DNA from: JAJAZB01 sp964244295
GTDB taxonomy: Bacteria > Bacteroidota > Bacteroidia > Cytophagales > Spirosomataceae
NCBI GenBank assembly: GCA_964244295.1
Contig: CAXTIG010000028.1
Coordinates: forward strand, 1 to 64,000
Direction: 5' to 3'
DNA length: 64,000 nt
The position numbers were made by a program, and so were the translations under genes. Positions 58,028 through 64,000 of this stretch are shown piece by piece. Numbering within the stretch: position 1 is the first letter of the stretch; the number at the start of each line of letters is the position of its first letter. The notes below the pieces were generated by a model, which saw nothing but the letters and a program-made list of their open reading frames with translations, made no database searches and was not told the origin of the DNA.

Positions 58028-61000
58028 TTAAAACGACGCCGCCAGCGAAACCTGGTAACTTTTCGGGATGGGCACGTTGCCGAAGTCGATGCCGCGCAGG
58101 CGGTCGGAGTTGCCCCCGGCGTTGGTCTCGGGGTCGTAGCCGTTGTAGTTGTCCCAGGAAATCAGGTTGCGGCCCGCCACCGAGAGGGTAAGGTTGCTCA
58201 GGCTTTTGATGAATTTTGGGAACGTGTAGCCCAGCGACACCTCACGGAGTTTGACGAACGAACCGTTGTCGATGCGCCAGGCTTCGGTGTTGTAAATCGC
58301 GTAGATGTAGCCGCGTGGCAGTTCGCCCTTCAGCTCTTTTTCGGCAAAATCACCCAGGCCCACGCCCTGGCGGGTGCGCTTGTCGGCGTTGAACACCTGC
58401 ACGCCCTGCACGGCATCGAGCAGGAAGCGGAAATTCAGGGATTTGTACCGCAGGTTGCTGCTGAACGAGCCGGTCCATTTCGGGTTCGGATCGCCGATGA
58501 TGGCCTGGAGGTTTTGGCCGGTGGGCTGCTGACCAGGAGTTCGCTCTAGTGGTAGCGGAACGTAGTACGTGCCCCCAATAAACTGAACCTGAGTCCCAGC
58601 AGGAACACCATTGGGATATTTTGCCTGAAACGCACTAGCACTAAGCGCTTCGCCTTTCTCGCTCTGCGGCAAGCCCTGCGGCGTCAACAGCAGCGAACCG
58701 TCGGGGTTGGTGGCGAAGTAGGTGCCCCGAAACACGCTGGCCGGATACCCCTCAATCAAAAACGCCGGAACGCCCGCCACGTTGTTCAGCGTAATGACCG
58801 GGCTGCCCAGGCTCACGATTTTGTTGCGGTTGCGGTTGTAAATCAGGGTTACGTCCCACTCAAAATCCTTCGTTTTCACCGGCGTCAGGTTCAGGCCGAT
58901 TTCCAGGCCCTTGTTCGTCATTTCGCCCACGTTGTTGGTGATGCTGGTGCCGCCTTCCGACGAGGCTAGGGTGCGGCTCACCACCAAATCGGTGATGGTC
59001 TGGCTGTAGGCCGTGAGGGTCAGGCCGATGCGGTCGTTGAGCAGGCCCAGGTCGAGGCCGCCTTCGAGTTCGCGCATCCGCTCAGGGCGCACGTTGGGAT
59101 TGGCCAGGCGGCTGCTCGGCACGATGGTGCCCGCGCCGAGGTAGGGGGTCGGGTTGAATTGATAGAAGCGGTCGTAGGTACCCAGCGCGCTCACTCCGCC
59201 CGCTTCGCCAAAGCTGGCGCGGACTTTCAGGTTACTGATGGTGTTGGGGCTGAATAAATTATTTTTCAAAAAATCACTCACTACCCAACTCCCGCTCACT
59301 TTCGGGTACAACTGGTTGGTCTGGCTGGGTGAAAACAGCGTCGACCCGTCGCGGCGTAGGGCAGCGGTGAGGAAGAGTCCGTTTTTGTAGCCCAGCGTGG
59401 CCTGCACAAATTGCCCCGATACGGCGAAGCGGTCCAACCCGTACCCGGCGGTGACGGTGGTGCTCGACGCCCCGCTCACGGTCGAAATAAATGGCGTAAT
59501 GTTCTGCCCACTGGCGCGGGTAAAATCCGAGCGCTGAAACTGGTAGTTCAGGCCCGCCGTGGCGTTGAGCGACACGTCGCCGAAGGTTTTTGCGTAGCTC
59601 ACGTTCAAATCGGTGTTGAACAGCAACACCTGGTTGGTGGCGTTGGCGGCGAAACCCTGTGGGTAGCGCTCTACCGGCAGCCCGTAGGCGACGGTGGCGT
59701 AGGGATACGGCGGAATGTAGTTTTTCCCCAACTGCGAGTAGGTATCCACACCCAGTACCCAGTCGATGCTCAGGCCGGGCAGCGGCGTGAGGTTAAACTG
59801 CACGTCGTTGATGGTGCGGCTGGTGGCCTGGGTGAAGTCGAAGGTTTCGATAATCGTCAGCGGATTCACCCGCGACGGCTCCACGCCCAACAGGTTTCCG
59901 GCGGCATCGCGCTGGGTGATGTCGTAGATGTTGTTGGTGATGTTGACCGAGTTGATGGGGCTGTAAAACACGTTGCCATTGGGTTTTTCATTCGAAAAAC
60001 TATTGGTGTACGTCAGCCCCGCCGACACCTTCGCCCAGTCGGCCAGACGCTGGTCGAGCCGCAGCCGCAGCCCGTAGCGCTTGAAATCCGTGCCTTTGAT
60101 GATGCCCTGGTTGTTGAGGTACGATACCGAGGCGAAATACTGGGTTTTCTCCGTGCCACCGCTGATGCTCAGCGCGTTGTCGGTGCCGTAGCCGGTGCGA
60201 AAAATGTTGTCCTGGTAATCATAGCGGGTCACGTCCACGAGGTTGGTGGCCAGGTTGGCCGTGGCCCCGTCGCGCACCACGGGGATGGTGGTCGTGGCGG
60301 GGTTAGCGGCGAGTTGGGCGGCAGTCACGCTGCCAATCGTGTAAAGCCGCAGTCCAGAAAAGCCAAACTGCTTGCCGTAGGTGCTGACGGGCACTTTTTT
60401 ACGAAGCTGATTCACGTTGAAACTCGTCGTGAAACTGACCCTCGGCGTGCCGTTTTTACCGCGTTTGGTCGTAATCAACACCACGCCGTTGGAAGCCCGC
60501 GAGCCGTAAATGGCCGCCGCTGCCGCGCCGTTGATGACATTGATGCTCTCGATGTCCTGCGGATTGAGGTCGGCGAGGCGGTTCTGGCCGGGCACCGCCC
60601 CGCCCACCTGGTCGGCGGCGGCGAGTTGCGACACGTTGGTCGAGGCGTTGCTCACCACCACGCCGTCGATAACGTACAGTGGGTCGCTGCTGCCCTGGAG
60701 CGACTTTACCCCGCGCAGGCGGATGGTGATGCCCCCGGCCGGGTCGCCGGAGTTTTGGGTGATTTGCGCGCCGGGCACCTTGCCTTGCAGCGCCCCGAAC
60801 ACGTTGGCCGTGCCCGATTTTTCCAAATCCGCCGCTTTAATCGAACTGATGGCGTTGCCCAGCGAGCGCCGCGAGGAGGTCAGCGTGGAACCGATAACCA
60901 CCACTTCGTCGAGGTTTTGAACGTCCGTGGCGAGCGAAAAGTCAGTGCTGACGGTCGTCTGGCTGCCGAGGCTGATTTCCTGGCTGAGGGTCTGGTAGCC

Positions 61001-61267
61001 CAGCGAGGTGACCACGAGTGTGTACGAACCGGGTTCTAAACTGGCCGAAAAACGGTACTGCCCGTTGGCATCGGCGATGCCGCCGGAGGTGGTACCCCGC
61101 ACGAGTACCGACGAGCCGGGAATGGCCACGGCATCGGCTTTCCCGCGAATGGCGCCCAAAAAGGTGTAGGACGTGCGTTGTTGGGCGAAGGCCCCGGCCG
61201 TAAGCAGCAGGCTAAAAACCAGCCACCCTAGCCGCCGGACGAGGCCCAGAGGGTAAGCGTGTTGCAT
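58028..61267 (-). CDS. SusC/RagA TonB-linked outer-membrane transporter 2
   Basis: A 1079-residue TonB-dependent transporter: signal peptide (LGWLVFSLLLTAGAFAQQ), CarboxypepD-reg-like domain about 35-115 (AIPGSSVLVRGTTSGGIADANGQYRF), plug (LDEVVVIGSTL, ITIRLRGVKSLQG, DPLYVIDGVVVSN, GAAAAAIYGSRASNGVVLITTKRGKNG) and the barrel ending QVSLAASF. The substrate is unknown. The ATG at 61267 lies about 57 bases after a strong promoter. It is operonic with SusD 2. Confidence 0.95.
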   Translation of the reverse strand: MQHAYPLGLVRRLGWLVFSLLLTAGAFAQQRTSYTFLGAIRGKADAVAIPGSSVLVRGTTSGGIADANGQYRFSASLEPGSYTLVVTSLGYQTLSQEISLGSQTTVSTDFSLATDVQNLDEVVVIGSTLTSSRRSLGNAISSIKAADLEKSGTANVFGALQGKVPGAQITQNSGDPAGGITIRLRGVKSLQGSSDPLYVIDGVVVSNASTNVSQLAAADQVGGAVPGQNRLADLNPQDIESINVINGAAAAAIYGSRASNGVVLITTKRGKNGTPRVSFTTSFNVNQLRKKVPVSTYGKQFGFSGLRLYTIGSVTAAQLAANPATTTIPVVRDGATANLATNLVDVTRYDYQDNIFRTGYGTDNALSISGGTEKTQYFASVSYLNNQGIIKGTDFKRYGLRLRLDQRLADWAKVSAGLTYTNSFSNEKPNGNVFYSPINSVNITNNIYDITQRDAAGNLLGVEPSRVNPLTIIETFDFTQATSRTINDVQFNLTPLPGLSIDWVLGVDTYSQLGKNYIPPYPYATVAYGLPVERYPQGFAANATNQVLLFNTDLNVSYAKTFGDVSLNATAGLNYQFQRSDFTRASGQNITPFISTVSGASSTTVTAGYGLDRFAVSGQFVQATLGYKNGLFLTAALRRDGSTLFSPSQTNQLYPKVSGSWVVSDFLKNNLFSPNTISNLKVRASFGEAGGVSALGTYDRFYQFNPTPYLGAGTIVPSSRLANPNVRPERMRELEGGLDLGLLNDRIGLTLTAYSQTITDLVVSRTLASSEGGTSITNNVGEMTNKGLEIGLNLTPVKTKDFEWDVTLIYNRNRNKIVSLGSPVITLNNVAGVPAFLIEGYPASVFRGTYFATNPDGSLLLTPQGLPQSEKGEALSASAFQAKYPNGVPAGTQVQFIGGTYYVPLPLERTPGQQPTGQNLQAIIGDPNPKWTGSFSSNLRYKSLNFRFLLDAVQGVQVFNADKRTRQGVGLGDFAEKELKGELPRGYIYAIYNTEAWRIDNGSFVKLREVSLGYTFPKFIKSLSNLTLSVAGRNLISWDNYNGYDPETNAGGNSDRLRGIDFGNVPIPKSYQVSLAASF

Positions 61268-61330
61268 GATAAAATGGGGGTTAAGCGAAAAAAAAACTTC
61301 CGGTTCAACCGAAGCCGACGCGGATTGTTT

Positions 61331-61361
61331 CAAATGTGCGATAAAAACCTGGCATTCCAAA
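61331..61361 (-). promoter_or_regulatory. Bacteroidota-type promoter of susC 2
   Basis: Read on the minus strand: TTTG (61361-61358), exactly 19 bases, then CACATTTG (61338-61331), seven of eight matches to TAnnTTTG. Confidence 0.72.
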
Positions 61362-61493
61362 ACGGGGTAATCGCTTCCCGGAACGGTGAAAATTCCTCCC
61401 GGTTTTGACCAGAAAAAATGGGTTCTACTTCAAAACCTGGCTCAGGAACGGGCTTTTTAAAACCGGTTTATCAAACCAAACTTCATCACCATC

Positions 61494-61619
61494 ATGGCAG
61501 CGACCAAGAAATCCGAAAAAAAAGACGATCCCTGCTGGAATGGCTACGAGCAGGTGGGCACGAAAAAAAAGGAAGGGAAAACGGTACCGAACTGCGTGCC
61601 GGAGGGGAAAAAGCAATGA
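61494..61619 (+). CDS. 41-residue Lys-rich protein with PCWxGYxxVG and PNC motifs
   Basis: Small protein starting MAATKKSEKKDD, then PCWNGYEQVGTKKKEGKTVPNC and ending EGKKQ. The pattern P-C-W-x-G-Y-x-x-V-G-T-K-K-K-x-G-K-x-V-P-N-C is one I recall from short Bacteroidota and phage-linked proteins, which gives confidence that it is real. Two Cys could bind metal or form a disulfide. It stands alone beside topoisomerase IB; function unknown. Confidence 0.7.
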   Translation: MAATKKSEKKDDPCWNGYEQVGTKKKEGKTVPNCVPEGKKQ

Positions 61620-61624
61620 TTTGA

Positions 61625-61778
61625 CTGTCATCCAGAGCACTGCCCGCAACGGAGTTGGAAGGATCTCGTTGGACTGCCGGATAGTTTAAGGTTAGCTACC
61701 GCTGGGCCACCAGCCAATTATCTGGTACTCCTAACGAGGTCCTTCCAACTCCGTTGCGGGCAGTGCTCTGGATGACAG
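61625..61778. repeat. Long inverted repeat, TCATCC class, extended variant
   Basis: CTGTCATCCAGAGCACTGCC..., then CGCAACGGAGTTGGAAGGATCTCGTT, with right arm complementary for about 46 bp. Shares its middle block with 55131-55285. Confidence 0.92.
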
Positions 61779-61799
61779 CCGGGTGGGAATAGCAGCCAC

Positions 61800-62009
61800 T
61801 CAACCTCCCTGAATCGCTCTCTTCAAAATGCACAAAAGCTGACTGCTCTGGCCCTGGTAGCTGGAATTGGTTTCTCCGGAAACCAATTCCCAGCCCTGCT
61901 GCCCCAGTTCGTCCAGGTTCTTGCCGATGGCGTCGTGGGGGAATTTACTCCCGGTCCAGAAATGCTGTTCGAGTTCGATAACGAGCGTTTTGTATTCCCA
62001 GCGTTGCAT
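61800..62009 (-). CDS. DUF4177 domain protein
   Basis: A 69-residue protein with the family pattern WEYKTLVIE at the start and LDELGQQGWELVSGETN in the middle, ending FCAF-like LLCILKRA. DUF4177 proteins are short, beta-rich and of unknown function. A separate small gene just downstream of topoisomerase IB on the same strand. Confidence 0.85.
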   Translation of the reverse strand: MQRWEYKTLVIELEQHFWTGSKFPHDAIGKNLDELGQQGWELVSGETNSSYQGQSSQLLCILKRAIQGG

Positions 62010-62109
62010 AGTGTTTTAAAAAAGGTTTCCGCTAAACAACGCGGCATAGGGGGTTTGGTCGGCTAATTTGTGTTAAACGGTTCCAAGACCAGACCTGAGT
62101 TGCCGCCCG

Positions 62110-63180
62110 TTACACTGTTTCAATCACGCGCTTCACCGCCGCCTCCAGGGGCGAAAGCGCCGCCCCCGGCGCGTCTTCTTCCGTTTCGGGCAAGCCCTTG
62201 AAATACGCTGGTAATTTTTCCCCCTCGTAAGCCGTTACCACCGCCGGGTGGACGTAGTACTTTTTGCAAACCGTCCGGGTGTTGCCCAGGCGCTCGGCCA
62301 CCAGATCGTAGGCGTGGGCCACGTTGCGTTTCATCTCCGTCGGCGTTTCAAACGGCCCGATTTCGCGGAAGGCCCGGAAGGCGGCCACCGTGCCCGCCCA
62401 GGTGCGGAAATCTTTGGCCGTAAAATCATCGCCGGTAATTTCTTTCAAATACCCGTTTACGTCGCCGGAGCCGATGGGGCGGTGGTTGCCCGCGTCGTCG
62501 TAGTACTGAAAAAGCTCGTCGCCAGGGATGTCGCGGGTTTTCTTGAGCAACCCGGCCAGGCGGCGGCTCTTGAGGTCGATGTCGTGGTAAATGCCTTTTT
62601 TTCCTTTAAACTGAAACTTCACCCGCGCGCCGCTGATGTCCACGTTCTGGTCTTCGAGCGTGGTGAGGCCCACCGAGCCGTAGAGTTTTTTGTAGGCTTC
62701 GTTGCCCACCCGGATGCAGGTCAGTTCGATGACTCTCACCGCCAGCGCCAGCACCTTGTGGTAGGGCATTCCGGGCGCTTTCATGTCGTTTTCGAGCCGT
62801 TGGCGAATGCCGGGCAACGCTTCGGCGAAGCGGCTGAGGCGGTAAAATTTCGTTTCGTTCCGAATCTGATTCCAGGCTTCGTGGTAGCGGTACTGCTTGC
62901 GGCCCATCGCGTCGAGGCCGGTGGCCTGAAGGTGGCCGTGTTCGTCGGGGCAAATCCAGACCCCCGCCCAGGCGGGCGGCAAGGCCATGCGGCGGATGCG
63001 TTCGAGGGTAGTTTTTTCCCGGCAAACCACGCCATCGGCGGTCACGTAGCAAAAGGTTTTACCCCGTTTCTTCCGGGTAAACCCCGGTTTGGTGTCGGAA
63101 ACGTAGCGGAGGCCAATGGCTTTGGCGGTCAGAACGGGGTCGCGCTGGATGCGCTCGAAGGTGCGGTGGATTCGCTTCAT
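62110..63180 (-). CDS. DNA topoisomerase IB
   Basis: Type IB topoisomerase of 356 residues, the bacterial/poxvirus form that relaxes supercoils via a 3'-phosphotyrosyl bond. Visible are the N-terminal domain (GLRYVSDTKPGFTRKKRGKTFCYV), ERIRRMALPPAWAGVWICPDEHGHLQATG, the catalytic Arg region CIRVGNEAYKKLYGS, KDFRTWAGT and the nucleophile Tyr in KKYYVHPAV. All catalytic residues appear intact. The start lies just after a long repeat. Confidence 0.94.
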   Translation of the reverse strand: MKRIHRTFERIQRDPVLTAKAIGLRYVSDTKPGFTRKKRGKTFCYVTADGVVCREKTTLERIRRMALPPAWAGVWICPDEHGHLQATGLDAMGRKQYRYHEAWNQIRNETKFYRLSRFAEALPGIRQRLENDMKAPGMPYHKVLALAVRVIELTCIRVGNEAYKKLYGSVGLTTLEDQNVDISGARVKFQFKGKKGIYHDIDLKSRRLAGLLKKTRDIPGDELFQYYDDAGNHRPIGSGDVNGYLKEITGDDFTAKDFRTWAGTVAAFRAFREIGPFETPTEMKRNVAHAYDLVAERLGNTRTVCKKYYVHPAVVTAYEGEKLPAYFKGLPETEEDAPGAALSPLEAAVKRVIETV

Positions 63181-63230
63181 GGGTGGTTTTCGGGGGAAAC
63201 GAAGCGTTAAAAATTCATTCCAGGAAAACC

Positions 63231-63318
63231 ATTGAGTGATTGAGTGAGGGAGTGATTGAGTGAGAAGAAAGACCCTGCCTTTTTCTCACTCAATCACTCC
63301 CTCACTCAATCACTCAAT
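63231..63318. repeat. Word-type inverted repeat (GATTGAGTGAGGGAG)
   Basis: ATTGAGTGATTGAGTGAGGG... and complement; shares words with 50177-50263. The stop of the isomerase-like gene lies in the right arm. Confidence 0.93.
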
Positions 63319-64000
63319 TGCTAAACACCGCTTTCTCCTTTGTCATCGCCGCGCCCACTGCCGCGTTGAGGTCGTTGGAAAGCAGCAGGGCGGCATTCCA
63401 GGTAGCGATGTAGTCGAGCGAATCGGCCACGCTGTGGTCGCGGGTGTAGAGCAGGTTTTGCTTCGTGCCCCGCACCGAGAGCGGGGATTTTCCGGCGATT
63501 TGCCGGGCCAGCGCCAGCACGCCGTCGAGCAGGGCGGTTTTGTCGGGAAAAACGCGGTTGACCAAACCGGCCTGCCGGGCTTCCTCGGCTTCGAGCTTCC
63601 GGCCGGTGTAGGCCAGTTCGCGGGTGAGGCCGTCGGAAATGAGTTTGGGCAGGCGTTGGAGCGTCCCGAAATCGGCCACCATGCCCAGGTCCACTTCCTT
63701 GATGCTGAAGTACGCGTCGGCCGTGCAGTAGCGCATATCGGCGGCGCAAACCAAATCCAGCCCGGCCCCAATGCAACCGCCGTGAATGGCCGCCAGCACG
63801 GGTTTAGGACAGGTTTCGAGACGATTGATAATTCCGTGGTAGTGCAGGATAAACCGACGGATTTTCTCCCGCATTCGTCCTTCGCAATCGTCGGCGATGC
63901 GCTGGCGCAAGCCCATCAGCAGGCTCAGGTCGATGCCCGCCGAAAACACCCGCTCGCCCGCGCCGCTGAGTACCACGGCCCGGATGGAGGGTGTATCGGC
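63314..64000 (-). CDS. Enoyl-CoA hydratase/dienoyl-CoA isomerase family protein (partial)
   Basis: The crotonase-fold protein continues beyond the window edge; 229 codons including the stop are visible and its 5' end lies past 64000. Family blocks are RAVVLSGAGERVFSAGIDLSLL (oxyanion hole), KPVLAAIHGGCIGAGLDLVCAADM and FSIKEVDLGMVADFGTLQRLP. The last one, with Asp in VDLGMVADFGTLQRLP, is characteristic of delta(3,5),delta(2,4)-dienoyl-CoA isomerase, needed for odd-position double bonds in fatty acid oxidation. The stop codon is in the inverted repeat. Confidence 0.9.
   Translation of the reverse strand, partial: ADTPSIRAVVLSGAGERVFSAGIDLSLLMGLRQRIADDCEGRMREKIRRFILHYHGIINRLETCPKPVLAAIHGGCIGAGLDLVCAADMRYCTADAYFSIKEVDLGMVADFGTLQRLPKLISDGLTRELAYTGRKLEAEEARQAGLVNRVFPDKTALLDGVLALARQIAGKSPLSVRGTKQNLLYTRDHSVADSLDYIATWNAALLLSNDLNAAVGAAMTKEKAVFSN

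Noticed and set aside
59411..61039. Plus-strand open frame of 542 codons opposite susC 2
   Set aside because: Antisense shadow of the SusC gene; Arg/Val/His-rich with no recognisable domain.

Overview
The window looks like chromosomal DNA of a Bacteroidota bacterium, most likely a member of the Cytophagales (Spirosoma/Larkinella-like). The evidence is two SusC/SusD outer-membrane uptake pairs, promoters of the TTTG-N19-TAnnTTTG type, a Rho factor with a very long disordered N-terminal insert, a fused SerB-SerA protein, weak or absent Shine-Dalgarno sequences, and many lineage-typical small genes. Most of the window is GC-rich; one AT-rich stretch (about 40240-41760) stands out. I recognise no rRNA, tRNA, CRISPR array, integrase or transposase gene.

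Layout. 0-0.6 kb: a PIN-type toxin/antitoxin pair. 0.7-4.2 kb: a beta-oxidation unit (MarR regulator, DUF2721 protein, FadN-like dehydrogenase/hydratase). 4.4-9.0 kb: an outer-membrane protein, release factor 3, a SixA-type phosphatase and an Omp85-family protein. 9.2-9.35 kb: a promoter/terminator pair with no ORF between them, a likely small RNA. 9.5-12.4 kb: an MFS sugar transporter and a DUF4097 repeat protein. 12.7-25.9 kb: an L-rhamnose locus with alpha-L-rhamnosidase, aldolase/lactaldehyde dehydrogenase, mutarotase, isomerase, FGGY kinase and LutABC. Together these could take rhamnosides to dihydroxyacetone phosphate and pyruvate; the locus is interrupted by two toxin/antitoxin-like pairs and one membrane/HTH pair. 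26.4-31.1 kb: SusC/SusD pair 1. 31.3-33.7 kb: a YheT-type hydrolase carrying a perfect palindrome inside its ORF, followed by a frameshifted PIN toxin with its small partner and a decayed second copy of the hydrolase 3' end. 33.7-37.6 kb: serine biosynthesis (SerB-SerA fusion plus a class V aminotransferase) around an FkbM methyltransferase. 37.7-40.0 kb: two paralogous helix-hairpin-helix membrane proteins and an OmpA-like gene broken by an in-frame stop. 40.4-45.2 kb: an AT-rich GT87 gene, Rho and an MscS channel. 45.3-47.8 kb: molybdenum cofactor genes (mobA, moaC, moeA). 47.9-51.5 kb: a sugar 2-epimerase, a lipoprotein, a DUF2237 protein and a methyltransferase. 51.7-56.5 kb: a likely peptidoglycan-peptide recycling group. 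56.6-61.3 kb: SusC/SusD pair 2. 61.5-64.0 kb: a 41-residue Cys-containing protein, a DUF4177 protein, topoisomerase IB and a partial dienoyl-CoA isomerase-like gene.

The most striking signal is about 30 long inverted repeats, roughly one per 2 kb. They sit at gene borders and, in several cases, inside reading frames without breaking them. One class shares an outer TGTCATCC and an inner GAAGGA...CTCGTTGGAC core, with interchangeable blocks that change in both arms together. A second class has arms made of short words repeated in tandem, different at almost every site. Several genes take their stop codon from such an element. One hydrolase gene holds a perfect 47-bp-arm palindrome of exactly 34 codons. 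I regard this as the best candidate for an undescribed process in the window.
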